From Denitratimonas tolerans (GTDB lineage: Bacteria; Pseudomonadota; Gammaproteobacteria; Xanthomonadales; Xanthomonadaceae): 64,000 nucleotides of DNA. Made by a program: the position numbers and the translations under genes. The stretch covers positions 186,001-250,000 of the forward strand of contig NZ_JBBDHC010000001.1 of the NCBI RefSeq assembly GCF_037203605.1, given 5' to 3'. The notes under the pieces were generated by a model, which ran no database searches, had not been told where the DNA came from, and saw only the letters and a program-made list of their open reading frames with translations. The first letter of the stretch is position 1. Each line of letters starts with the position of its first letter. This document shows, piece after piece, positions 7,273 through 15,597 of this stretch.

Positions 7273-10110
7273 GTGAGCAGTCTCATCCAAGAACTCCAGC
7301 AGTCGTCCCAGTTGGCCGGCGGCAACGCCGATTATGTCGAGGGTCTCTACGAGGCCTGGCTTGAAGATCCCGCCTCGGTTTCCGCGCAGTGGCGCCGCTA
7401 TTTCGAAACCTTCAAGGGCCGCGAGGCCGGTGACGTGCCGCACTCCGAAGTGCTCGCGCGCATCGCGCTGGCCGCGCGCATCGCACCCACGCTCGGCCCC
7501 AGTTCGGTGGTGAGCGACACCTATTCCGAAAGCCAGGGCGGCGTGCGCAAGCTCGTCACCGCCTACCGCTCGCGCGGCCACCTGGGTGCCAGCCTCGATC
7601 CGCTCGGCATGGCCGAGGAGCCCGGCGCGCCGGACCTCGATCTCCCCTTCCACGGCCTCTCGCCGGCCGATCTCGACGTGGAGTTCACCACCGGCGCGTT
7701 CTTCGGTGCCGAGCGCATGCCGCTGCGCGCCCTGCTGTCCGCGCTGCGCGCGACCTACAGCAGCAGCATCGGCGCGGAGTTCATGCACATTTCCGATGCC
7801 GTCCAGCGCAACTGGATCTACCGCCGCATGGAGAATGCCGGCGGCAAGTTCGGCTACAGCGCACAGCAGAAGAAGCGCATCCTCGAACGCCTCACCGCGG
7901 CCGAGGGGCTGGAGCGCTATCTGCACACCAAGTACGTCGGGCAGAAGCGCTTCTCGCTGGAAGGCGGCGACAGCCTGATCCCGCTGCTGGATGCGGTGGT
8001 GGAACGCGCCGGCAGCGCCGGGGTGAAGGAAATGGTCATCGGCATGGCCCACCGCGGCCGCCTCAACGTGCTGGTCAACACCCTCGGCAAGCCGCCGCAC
8101 AAGCTGTTCGACGAGTTCCTCGGCAAGTTCGACGCGCCCGACTCGCCCGACCACTCGGGCGACGTGAAGTACCACATGGGCTTTTCGTCGGACGTGCAGA
8201 CCTCGGCCGGCCCGGTCCACCTGGCGCTGGCCTTCAATCCCTCGCACCTTGAAATCGTCAATCCGGTGGTCGCCGGCTCCGTGCGATCGCGCCAGATGCG
8301 GCGCGAGGACGCGGCGCGCGAAGAGGCGATGCCGGTGCTCATCCACGGCGAGGCCGCGTTCGCCGGCCAGGGCGTGGTGATGGAAACCCTGCAGATGTCG
8401 CAGGCGCGCGGTTTTGCCGTGGGCGGCACCCTGCACGTGGTGATCAACAACCAGGTCGGCTTCACCACCAGCCGCGTGGACGACGCGCGCTCCACCCTGT
8501 ACAGCACCGACGTGGCGAAGTTCGTCGGCGCGCCGGTGTTCCACGTCAACGGCGACGATCCCGAAGCGGTCGCCTTCGTGGCCCAGCTCGCCTTCGACTA
8601 CCGCCGTGAATTCAAGCGCGACGTGGTGATCGAACTGGTCTGCTACCGTCGCCACGGCCACAACGAGGCCGACGAGCCGGCCGCGACCCAGCCGCTGATG
8701 TACCAGAACATCCGCCAGCGCAAGACCACGCGCGAGCTGTACGCGGAAAAGCTCCAGTCCGCCGGCGTGCTGGCCGCGGGCGAAGCCCAGGCGATGGTCG
8801 ATGCCTACCGCGACAAGCTCGATCAGGGCGCACTCACCACCGAACTTGCAGCACCCGACGCCAGTATCCACACCGTCGACTGGTCGCCCTTCCTCAAGGG
8901 CACGCTGGCCGACGAAACGCCCACCAGCGTGCTGCGCCGCGATCTGGACGAGCTGGCGAAGCGCATCACCACCCTGCCCGCCGACCTCACCCTGCACCCG
9001 CGCGTGGCCAAGATCTACCAGGACCGCCAGAAGATGGCCGCCGGCGAGCTGCCGGGCGACTGGGGTTTTGCCGAGAACCTGGCCTATGCCAGCCTGATCC
9101 GGGAAGGCTACCGCCTGCGCCTGGTGGGTCAGGACTCCGGGCGCGGCACCTTCTTCCACCGCCACGCCGTGCTGCACGACCAGAACGACGGCCACACCTG
9201 GATGCCGCTGGCGCAGCTGGCCGGCAATCCCGAGCACGTCACCATCATCGACTCGCTTTTGAGCGAGGAGGCGGTGATGGCCTACGAGTACGGCTATTCC
9301 ACTTCCGACCCCAACACGCTCGGCATCTGGGAGGCGCAGTTCGGCGACTTCGCCAACGGTGCCCAGGTGGTGATCGACCAGTTCATCAGTTCGGGCGAGG
9401 CCAAGTGGGGCCGCCTGTGCGGCTTGGCGCTGTTCCTGCCGCACGGTTATGAAGGCCAGGGCCCCGAGCACAGCTCGGCGCGCCTGGAGCGCTTCCTGCA
9501 GCTGTGCGCGCTCGACAACATGCAGGTCTGCGTGCCCACCACGCCGGCCCAGGCCTTCCACATGATCCGCCGCCAGATGAAGCGCCCCACCCGCAAGCCG
9601 CTGGTGGTGATGACGCCCAAGTCGCTGCTGCGCCACAAGCTGGCGGTTTCCTCGCTGGAAGAACTGGCCAACGGCCGCTTCCAGAACCTCATCCCGGACA
9701 GCTTCGCCACCGATCGGTCCAAGGTCACGCGCGTCGTCGCCTGCTCGGGCAAGGTCTACTACGACCTGCTGGAAGAAGCCCAGAAGCGCGGCCTGCAGAA
9801 CGTCGCGCTGGTGCGGGTGGAGCAGCTCTACCCGTTCCCGCGCGAGGCGCTGGTGGCGGAAATCAAGCGCTTCGCCAACGCGACCGACCTGGTCTGGTGC
9901 CAGGAAGAGCCGATGAACCAGGGCGCGTGGTACCAGATCCAGCACCACCTGCGCTTCTGCCTGCAGGGCAAGCAGAAGCTCGGCTACGCCGGCCGCGTGC
10001 GTTCGCCCGCACCGGCGGCCGGGCAGCACCACACCCACGTGGTCGAGCAGGAGGGCCTGATCGAGGCCGCGCTCGTCGCCCCGCCCAACGGCGATCCCAC
10101 CCGCGAATGA
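7273..10110 (+). CDS. sucA: 2-oxoglutarate dehydrogenase E1 component
   Basis: A 945-residue thiamine-diphosphate enzyme that decarboxylates 2-oxoglutarate in the TCA cycle and passes the succinyl group to SucB. The N-terminal E2-binding helix (NADYVEGLYEAWLEDP) and the core motifs GMAHRGRLNVLVN, FNPSHLEIVNPVVAGSVR, HGEAAFAGQGVV and NNQVGFTTS are present. The C-terminal transketolase-like part has EAQFGDFANGAQ and PHGYEGQGPEHSSARLER. The start is GTG at 7273. Length is normal. It heads a sucA-sucB-lpdA operon with spacers of 59 and 121 bp. Confidence 0.98.
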   Translation: MSSLIQELQQSSQLAGGNADYVEGLYEAWLEDPASVSAQWRRYFETFKGREAGDVPHSEVLARIALAARIAPTLGPSSVVSDTYSESQGGVRKLVTAYRSRGHLGASLDPLGMAEEPGAPDLDLPFHGLSPADLDVEFTTGAFFGAERMPLRALLSALRATYSSSIGAEFMHISDAVQRNWIYRRMENAGGKFGYSAQQKKRILERLTAAEGLERYLHTKYVGQKRFSLEGGDSLIPLLDAVVERAGSAGVKEMVIGMAHRGRLNVLVNTLGKPPHKLFDEFLGKFDAPDSPDHSGDVKYHMGFSSDVQTSAGPVHLALAFNPSHLEIVNPVVAGSVRSRQMRREDAAREEAMPVLIHGEAAFAGQGVVMETLQMSQARGFAVGGTLHVVINNQVGFTTSRVDDARSTLYSTDVAKFVGAPVFHVNGDDPEAVAFVAQLAFDYRREFKRDVVIELVCYRRHGHNEADEPAATQPLMYQNIRQRKTTRELYAEKLQSAGVLAAGEAQAMVDAYRDKLDQGALTTELAAPDASIHTVDWSPFLKGTLADETPTSVLRRDLDELAKRITTLPADLTLHPRVAKIYQDRQKMAAGELPGDWGFAENLAYASLIREGYRLRLVGQDSGRGTFFHRHAVLHDQNDGHTWMPLAQLAGNPEHVTIIDSLLSEEAVMAYEYGYSTSDPNTLGIWEAQFGDFANGAQVVIDQFISSGEAKWGRLCGLALFLPHGYEGQGPEHSSARLERFLQLCALDNMQVCVPTTPAQAFHMIRRQMKRPTRKPLVVMTPKSLLRHKLAVSSLEELANGRFQNLIPDSFATDRSKVTRVVACSGKVYYDLLEEAQKRGLQNVALVRVEQLYPFPREALVAEIKRFANATDLVWCQEEPMNQGAWYQIQHHLRFCLQGKQKLGYAGRVRSPAPAAGQHHTHVVEQEGLIEAALVAPPNGDPTRE

Positions 10111-10169
10111 CACCCCGCAGTCTTTCCATCAAACCCACGCCATCCCCGAACACATAAAGGACGTACGCC

Positions 10170-11357
10170 ATGTCCATCGAAGTCAAAGTACCGGTACTGC
10201 CGGAATCCGTCTCCGACGCGACCATCGCCAACTGGCGCAAGAAGGTCGGCGAGGCCGTCGCACGCGACGAGAACCTGGTCGATCTGGAAACCGACAAGGT
10301 CGTGCTGGAAGTTCCCTCGCCGGTGGATGGCGTGCTCAGGGAAATCCGCTTCGACACCGGCGCAACCGTCACTTCCGAGCAGGTCATCGCGGTGATCGAG
10401 CAGGGTGCGGCCGCCCCTGCGCCCGCCAAGGCCGAAGCGCCCGCCGCCGCAGCGCCCGCACCTGCGCCCGCCAAGGCCGCGGCACCGGCCGCCGCCGCTG
10501 CGGGCACCGGCACGAGCCAGCTGCCTCCCGGCGCGCGCTTCGCCGCCGAGGTCAATCAGGTCAATCCGGCTGAAGTCGCCGGCACCGGCCGGCGCGGCGC
10601 GGTGACCAAGGAAGACATCGTCAACTACGTCAGGAACGCCCCGGTCGGCGGCGGCGCGCGTCCGGAAGAACGCGTGCCGATGACCCGCATCCGCACCCGC
10701 ATCGCCGAGCGCCTGATGCACTCCAAGAACTCCATCGCGATGCTGACCTCGTTCAACGAGATCAACCTCGGCAAGGTCATGGCGATGCGCAAGGAGATGC
10801 AGGAGTCGTTCGAGAAGCAGTACGGCATCAAGCTCGGCTTCATGAGCTTCTTCGCCAAGGCGGCGGCCGAGGCGCTCAAGCGCCACCCCATCGTCAACGC
10901 CTCGGTCGACGGCAACGACATCATCTACCATGGCTACGCCGACATCTCCATCGCCGTGTCCACCGAAAAGGGCCTGGTCACGCCGGTGCTGCGCAACGTC
11001 GAGCGCATGGGCTTTGCCGACGTCGAGCGCGCCATCGCCGACTACGCCCGCGCGGCGCGCGAGGGCGGCCTGAAGCTGGAAGACCTGCAGGGTGGCACCT
11101 TCACCATCACCAACGGCGGCACCTTCGGCTCGCTGTTCTCCACCCCGATCGTGAATCCGCCGCAGAGTGCGATCCTGGGCATGCACGCCATCAAGGAGCG
11201 CCCGATCGTCGAAAACGGCCAGGTCGTCATCGCCCCGATGATGTACGTCGCCATCTCCTACGACCACCGCATCATCGACGGCAAGGACGCGGTGCTGTTC
11301 CTGGTGGACATCAAGAACCAGCTGGAGAATCCGCACAGGATGCTGCTCGGCCTCTGA
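10170..11357 (+). CDS. sucB: Dihydrolipoyl succinyltransferase (E2 of 2-oxoglutarate dehydrogenase)
   Basis: A 395-residue core component of the 2-oxoglutarate dehydrogenase complex. One lipoyl domain (residues 2-77) has the lipoylated K43 in ETDKVV. An Ala/Pro-rich linker spans about 80-112. A peripheral-subunit-binding domain (about 115-150, ending AVTKEDIVNYV) and a trimeric catalytic domain follow, with H366 and D370 in YDHRIIDG. The ATG at 10170 is preceded by AAAGGACG. The stop codon TGA sits at the centre of the palindrome GGCCTC-T-GAGGCC (11349-11361), directly before a dispersed heptamer repeat. Confidence 0.98.
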   Translation: MSIEVKVPVLPESVSDATIANWRKKVGEAVARDENLVDLETDKVVLEVPSPVDGVLREIRFDTGATVTSEQVIAVIEQGAAAPAPAKAEAPAAAAPAPAPAKAAAPAAAAAGTGTSQLPPGARFAAEVNQVNPAEVAGTGRRGAVTKEDIVNYVRNAPVGGGARPEERVPMTRIRTRIAERLMHSKNSIAMLTSFNEINLGKVMAMRKEMQESFEKQYGIKLGFMSFFAKAAAEALKRHPIVNASVDGNDIIYHGYADISIAVSTEKGLVTPVLRNVERMGFADVERAIADYARAAREGGLKLEDLQGGTFTITNGGTFGSLFSTPIVNPPQSAILGMHAIKERPIVENGQVVIAPMMYVAISYDHRIIDGKDAVLFLVDIKNQLENPHRMLLGL

Positions 11358-11462
11358 GGCCCACAGCATCCGGGAATGGAGAATCGGGAATAAGGAATCG
11401 CAAAGGCAAAAGCCGGCGAGACCCTAGCTCTTACGATTCTCCATTCCCGATTCCCCATTCCC
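11349..11462. repeat. GGGAATN-heptamer inverted repeat, copy 1 (sucB-lpdA)
   Basis: A small palindrome carrying the sucB stop codon (GGCCTC at 11349, GAGGCC ending 11361) is followed by a left arm of four imperfect GGGAATN heptamers (11372-11400). A right arm at 11434-11462 is its reverse complement at about 25 of 29 positions. A 33-base loop lies between them. The element fills almost the whole sucB-lpdA spacer and ends 16 bp before the lpdA start. Confidence 0.8.
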
Positions 11463-11478
11463 ATTGAGAGCGAATGCA

Positions 11479-12903
11479 ATGAGCGACCAATTCGACGTCA
11501 TCGTCATCGGCGGCGGCCCCGCCGGCTATCACGCCGCGATCCGCGCGGCGCAGCTGGGCAAGAAGGTGGCCTGCGTCGACGCGGCGCTGGGCAAGGACGG
11601 CAAGCCGGCGCTGGGCGGCACCTGCCTGCGCGTGGGCTGCATCCCGTCCAAGGCGCTGCTCGATTCCAGCCGCCAGTTCTGGAACATGGGCCACCTGTTC
11701 GCCCAGCACGGCATCAGCTTCGAGAAGCCGGCGATCGACGTGGCCAGGATGGTCGCGCGCAAGGACGCCATCGTGAAGCAGTTCACCGGCGGCATCGCGG
11801 CGCTGTTCAAGGCCAACAAGGTTACCGCGTACCATGGCTTCGGCCAATTGCAGCCGGGCCGCGTGGTGACGGTGAAGCAGCACGATGGCACCACGGTCGA
11901 GCTGAAGGCAACGAACGTGATCCTCGCCGCCGGCTCCGACTCGATCGAGCTGCCGTTCGCCAGGTTCGGCGAGCACATCATCGACAACGTCGGCGCGCTC
12001 GACCTTCCCGCCGTGCCCAAGCGTCTGGGCGTGATCGGTGCCGGCGTCATCGGCCTGGAACTGGGCAGCGTGTGGAAGCGCCTCGGTGCCGAAGTCACCA
12101 TCCTCGAGGGCCTGCCCGACTTCCTCGCCGCCGCCGATGCGGAAGTGTCGAAAGTCGCCGCACGCGAATTCAAGAAGCAGGGCCTCGACATCCGACTGGG
12201 CTGCAAGGTCTCCAACACCGAGGTCAAGGCCGACGGCGTGCACGTCTCCTACACCGATGCCAAGGGTGCCGCGCAGACCCTGGTGGTCGACAAGCTGCTG
12301 GTGGCCGTCGGTCGCCGCGCCGCGACCCGCGGCCTCCTGGCCGAAGGCACCGGCGTCACGCTCAGCGAGCGCGGCCAGATCGTGGTGGATGACCACTGCC
12401 ATACCGCCGCCGAAGGCGTCTGGGCAGTGGGCGACTGCGTGCGCGGCCCGATGCTGGCGCACAAGGGCTTCGAGGAAGGCATCGCGGTCGCCGAGCTGAT
12501 CGCGGGGCTGCCCGGCCACGTCAACTACGACACCATCCCGAACGTGATCTACACCGAGCCGGAAGTAGCCTGGGTCGGCAGGACCGAGGAACAGCTCAAG
12601 TCCGAAGGCGTTCCCTACAAAGCCGGCAGCTTCCCGTTCGCCGCCGTGGGCCGCGCCGTGGCCATGGCCGAACCGGCCGGCTTCGTGAAGGTGCTGGCGC
12701 ACGCCGAGACCGACCGCGTGCTGGGCATGCACCTGGTCGGCGCGAACGTGTCCGAACTGGTGCACGAAGGCGTGCTGACCATGGAGTTCTCGGGTGCAGC
12801 CGACGACCTCGCGCGCATCTGCCACGCCCACCCGAGCCTGTCCGAAGCCGTGCACGACGCCGCCATGGCGGTGCACAAGCGGGCGATTCACAAGGTGAAT
12901 TGA
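11479..12903 (+). CDS. lpdA: Dihydrolipoyl dehydrogenase (E3)
   Basis: A 474-residue FAD flavoprotein that reoxidises dihydrolipoyl groups of 2-oxo-acid dehydrogenase complexes. The FAD-binding GGGPAGYHAAIRAAQ is at the N-terminus, and the redox disulfide is C49/C54 in GGTCLRVGCIPSK. The NAD-binding motif is VIGAGVIGLELG, and the catalytic pair is H451 and E456 in HAHPSLSE. The frame opens at a TTG (11464), but the ATG at 11479 gives the standard N-terminus. It is the E3 partner of the preceding sucAB. Confidence 0.97.
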   Translation: MSDQFDVIVIGGGPAGYHAAIRAAQLGKKVACVDAALGKDGKPALGGTCLRVGCIPSKALLDSSRQFWNMGHLFAQHGISFEKPAIDVARMVARKDAIVKQFTGGIAALFKANKVTAYHGFGQLQPGRVVTVKQHDGTTVELKATNVILAAGSDSIELPFARFGEHIIDNVGALDLPAVPKRLGVIGAGVIGLELGSVWKRLGAEVTILEGLPDFLAAADAEVSKVAAREFKKQGLDIRLGCKVSNTEVKADGVHVSYTDAKGAAQTLVVDKLLVAVGRRAATRGLLAEGTGVTLSERGQIVVDDHCHTAAEGVWAVGDCVRGPMLAHKGFEEGIAVAELIAGLPGHVNYDTIPNVIYTEPEVAWVGRTEEQLKSEGVPYKAGSFPFAAVGRAVAMAEPAGFVKVLAHAETDRVLGMHLVGANVSELVHEGVLTMEFSGAADDLARICHAHPSLSEAVHDAAMAVHKRAIHKVN

Positions 12904-12941
12904 GAAAGCCGGGATTCGGGATTGGAAGATCGCCGATCCCG
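12886..12941. repeat. GGGATTN-heptamer repeat, copy 2 (lpdA-acuI)
   Basis: A small stem-loop (ATTCAC 12886-12891, GTGAAT 12895-12900) ends at the lpdA stop codon. It is followed by two to three GGGATTN heptamers (12911-12932) and a short opposing GATCCCG (12935-12941). It is a reduced version of the element at 11349-11462. Confidence 0.6.
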
Positions 12942-12970
12942 TTTCCTTGGCATCCTCGCGAAAACCGGAC

Positions 12971-13978
12971 ATGAGCACACTTCCCGATTCCTTCCCCGCC
13001 TTCCGCATCCACGGTGAAACCGGGGACGGCTGGCGCGCGGGGATCGAGGAAGTCGGGCTGGACGAGCTTTCGCCCGGCGAGGTGGTGATCCGGGCGCAGT
13101 GGTCGTCGGTGAACTACAAGGACGCGCTGGCCGGAACCGGGGCCGGCAGGATCCTGCGCAAGACCCCCCTGATCGGCGGCATCGATGTCTCGGGCACGGT
13201 GGTGTCTTCGGAAAGCCCGGACTTCGCGCCCGGCGACGCGGTGCTGGTGACCGGCTGCGGCCAGTCGGAAACGCGCGACGGCGGCTACGCCGGCTTCGTG
13301 CGCGCCGAGGCCGCAAGCGTGATTCCGCTGCCCCGCGGGCTGGACCTGCGCGAGGCGATGATCCTGGGTACGGCCGGGTTCACTGCCGCGCTGGCGCTGC
13401 TGCGCATGGAGCGCCTGGGCCAGAATCCCGGACAGGGGCCGATCGTGGTGACCGGTGCCAGCGGCGGCGTCGGAATGCTCGGCATCGACATCCTCACCCG
13501 CGCCGGCTACGAGGCCCATGCGATCACCGGCAAGCTCGAACACCTCGATTTCCTGACCGCGCTCGGCGCGCGCCAGGTGATTTCGCGCGACAAGCTCTAC
13601 TGGGGACAGCGTCCGCTGGAGCCCGCACACTGGGCCGGCGCGCTCGACGGCGTCGGCGGGGAGATGCTCGACGGCCTGACCCGGGTGATCCAGCCACGCG
13701 GCAACATCGCCAGCTACGGCATGGCCGGCGGCACCGAGCTGCACACCACGGTGATGCCGTTCATCCTGCGTGCGGTGTCGTTGGTCGGGATATCGGCCTC
13801 CACCGCGCCGCGCGCCGACCGCGAAGCCGTATGGTCGCTGCTGGCGGGACCGTGGCGGCCCGCCCACCTGACCGCCATAGCCACGCGGGAAGTGACGCTG
13901 GACCAGCTTCCCGGCGTTTTCTCCGATATGCTCGACGGACGCGCCTTCGGGCGAACCTTGGTGCGTCTTCCGGGCTGA
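12971..13978 (+). CDS. acuI: YhdH/AcuI-type NADPH-dependent acrylyl-CoA reductase
   Basis: A 335-residue medium-chain dehydrogenase/reductase of the YhdH/AcuI quinone-oxidoreductase group, which reduces acrylyl-CoA to propionyl-CoA with NADPH. The N-terminal GroES-like domain has SSVNYKDALAGTGAGRI and PLIGGIDVSGTV. The Rossmann domain has VTGASGGVGMLGIDIL. No zinc-ligand pattern is present, as expected for this group. The ATG at 12971 is preferred over an in-frame TTG at 12947. It lies 67 bp after lpdA in the same direction, and divergently oriented acyl-CoA genes are nearby. The substrate assignment is from the family only. Confidence 0.88.
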   Translation: MSTLPDSFPAFRIHGETGDGWRAGIEEVGLDELSPGEVVIRAQWSSVNYKDALAGTGAGRILRKTPLIGGIDVSGTVVSSESPDFAPGDAVLVTGCGQSETRDGGYAGFVRAEAASVIPLPRGLDLREAMILGTAGFTAALALLRMERLGQNPGQGPIVVTGASGGVGMLGIDILTRAGYEAHAITGKLEHLDFLTALGARQVISRDKLYWGQRPLEPAHWAGALDGVGGEMLDGLTRVIQPRGNIASYGMAGGTELHTTVMPFILRAVSLVGISASTAPRADREAVWSLLAGPWRPAHLTAIATREVTLDQLPGVFSDMLDGRAFGRTLVRLPG

Positions 13979-14022
13979 GTCCGCCCGGGCATCGGATTGC
14001 GTCGCAGTTCCGTCGGGCCATG

Positions 14023-14052
14023 CTTCAACCCGGGCGGCCAAACGGCTAGAAT
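14023..14052 (+). promoter_or_regulatory. Weak sigma-70 promoter candidate for pilH
   Basis: TAGAAT at 14047-14052 with CTTCAA 18 bp upstream (14023-14028) lies 61 bp before the response-regulator start in the 135-bp spacer after acuI. Confidence 0.35.
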
Positions 14053-14113
14053 CGGTGTACAAAACAGGGGGCCACCGCACTTGCGCGGCGGCCAAAGCGA
14101 TATCGAGGGACCT

Positions 14114-14479
14114 ATGGCACGTGTTCTGATCGTCGACGATTCTCCTTCGCAGCTGATGGGCATGAAGCTCATCATCGAGCGTCTGGGGCACGAAACCATG
14201 ACCGCCGAGGATGGCGCGCAGGGCGTTGAGGTGGCCAAGCGCGAAATGCCCGACCTGATCCTGATGGACGTGGTCATGCCCAACCTCAACGGCTTCCAGG
14301 CGACGCGATCCATCGCCAAGAACGCCGATACGGCGCACATCCCGATCATCCTGGTGACCACCAAGGATCAGGAAACCGACCGCGTCTGGGGCATGCGCCA
14401 GGGTGCCAAGGCCTACCTGACCAAGCCGGTCAACGAGGGCGCGCTGATCAAGCTGGTGAAGGAACTGCTTCCCGCCTGA
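14114..14479 (+). CDS. pilH: Single-domain response regulator, PilH-like
   Basis: A 121-residue stand-alone CheY-like receiver. The acidic pair is D8/D9, the phospho-acceptor is D52 in LMDVVMPNLNGF, and the switch residues are T82 and K104 in YLTKPVNE. The N-terminus MARVLIVDDSPSQLMGMK and the overall sequence match PilH, which controls type IV pilus retraction through the Pil-Chp pathway. No pilG, pilI, pilJ or chpA gene is adjacent, so it is an isolated copy here. The frame is open upstream to 13997, but the ATG at 14114 gives the exact receiver length. A strong terminator follows. Confidence 0.85.
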   Translation: MARVLIVDDSPSQLMGMKLIIERLGHETMTAEDGAQGVEVAKREMPDLILMDVVMPNLNGFQATRSIAKNADTAHIPIILVTTKDQETDRVWGMRQGAKAYLTKPVNEGALIKLVKELLPA

Positions 14480-14522
14480 TCCCGCTGCCGGGCGGCGTTG
14501 CGCCGGCCAGGGAACGCATCCC

Positions 14523-14560
14523 GGAAAGCCGCGCGTCCCCGACGTGCGGCTTTCCTTCGT
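14523..14560. terminator. Bidirectional terminator between pilH and mmsB
   Basis: A perfect 10-bp stem (GGAAAGCCGC at 14523-14532, GCGGCTTTCC at 14546-14555) with a small inner CGT/ACG helix is followed by TTCGTT. It lies between convergent genes and directly abuts the mmsB stop at 14561. Confidence 0.7.
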
Positions 14561-15463
14561 TCAGGCCTTGCGAACCAGGTTCACCACGCTGGAAAAATCG
14601 AGCGCGCCGCGCCCGGCCTGGCTGTTCATGGAATACAGGTTGCGCGCCAGTTCACCCAGCGGGATCGAGGCACCGGTGCCCAGCGCCGCCTCGGCGGCCA
14701 GCCCCAGGTCCTTGAGCATCAGATCGTTGCCGAAGCCGCCTTCGTAACCGCGCGACGCGGGTGCATTGGGCAGCACGCCCGGCCAGGGATTGCAGACTTC
14801 GGTGGCCCAGCTGCGGCTGGTGCTCACCGCCATCATCTGCGACAGCGCCGCCGGATCGAGACCGTGCGCCACGCCCAGCGCGATGGCTTCGCCGGTGGCG
14901 GCCATGATCACGCCCAGCGCCATGTTGTTGCACAGCTTGGCGACCTGCCCCGCCCCGGCACCGCCCATGTGGAAGATGTTCTTGCCCATGGCCGAAAGCA
15001 CCGGCCGCGCGCGCTCCAGCGCTTCGGCCTCGCCGCCCACGATGAAGGTCAGCGTCCCGGCCGCGGCCCCCGCGGTGCCGCCGGATACCGGCGCGTCGAT
15101 CATCGCCAGGCCGCGCGCGGCGGCGGCTTGCGCCACCTTGCGCGCGGACGCCGGCGCGATGGTGCTCGAATCGATCACCAGCGCACCCGCTTCGATCTGC
15201 GCCAGCAGCCCGTCCTCGCCCAAGTACAGCCCTTCGACGTGGCGACTGGCAGGCAGCATCGAAACCACGACCTGTGCCCCTTTTACCGCCCCGATGGCGC
15301 TGGCGGCCACCTTGGCACCGGCCGCCGCGGCGGCTTCCAGCGCCGCAGGAACCAGATCGAACACCTGCACCGGAAACCCGGCCTTGACCAGGTTGGCGGC
15401 CATCGGCCCGCCCATGTGGCCCAGGCCGATGAAGGCGACGATCGGATGCGATGTGGTGGTCAT
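14561..15463 (-). CDS. mmsB: 3-hydroxyisobutyrate dehydrogenase
   Basis: A 300-residue NAD(P)-dependent beta-hydroxyacid dehydrogenase that oxidises 3-hydroxyisobutyrate to methylmalonate semialdehyde in valine catabolism. The Rossmann motif FIGLGHMGGPMAANL is at the N-terminus. The substrate motif is DAPVSGGTAGA, the catalytic Lys lies in GQVAKLCNN, and the C-terminal segment is GYEGGFGNDLMLKDLGLA. The start ATG at 15463 gives the normal length. It is the last gene of the mmsA operon and is separated from the preceding gene by a 134-bp spacer filled with a REPIN-like repeat. Confidence 0.95.
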   Translation of the reverse strand: MTTTSHPIVAFIGLGHMGGPMAANLVKAGFPVQVFDLVPAALEAAAAAGAKVAASAIGAVKGAQVVVSMLPASRHVEGLYLGEDGLLAQIEAGALVIDSSTIAPASARKVAQAAAARGLAMIDAPVSGGTAGAAAGTLTFIVGGEAEALERARPVLSAMGKNIFHMGGAGAGQVAKLCNNMALGVIMAATGEAIALGVAHGLDPAALSQMMAVSTSRSWATEVCNPWPGVLPNAPASRGYEGGFGNDLMLKDLGLAAEAALGTGASIPLGELARNLYSMNSQAGRGALDFSSVVNLVRKA

Positions 15464-15505
15464 GGCGGTGTTCTCGTCTCTGATGGATGTGATCAAGCCG
15501 CGCGG

Positions 15506-15590
15506 CGTCGGGGGCGCAGCCCCGACCTGCGAACTCCCCCATCCCCCGCGCGGGGAAGAGGGTTGGTAGGTCGGGGCTACGTCCCCGACG
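15506..15590. repeat. REPIN-like pair of opposed GTCGGGG hairpins, copy 1
   Basis: Two hairpins face each other. One at 15506-15530 has GTCGGGG/CCCCGAC arms followed by CTGC, and one at 15566-15590 reads GTAGGTCGGGGCTACG then TCCCCGACG. CCCCGCGCGGGG lies between them. The right hairpin is followed by TTTTTT on the plus strand. The pair occupies the spacer between mmsB and the hydrolase gene. Related pairs occur at 32677-32753 and 49085-49218. Confidence 0.8.
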
Positions 15591-15597
15591 TTTTTTC

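Noticed and set aside
7219..10113. A 964-codon minus-strand frame opposite sucA
   Set aside because: Low-complexity His/Arg/Gly/Ala protein with no domain, fully antisense to sucA.
15583..15597. TTTTTT after the right REPIN hairpin as a terminator of a plus-strand transcript
   Set aside because: No plus-strand gene ends here; on the minus strand, where the operon runs, the T run lies on the wrong side of the hairpin.
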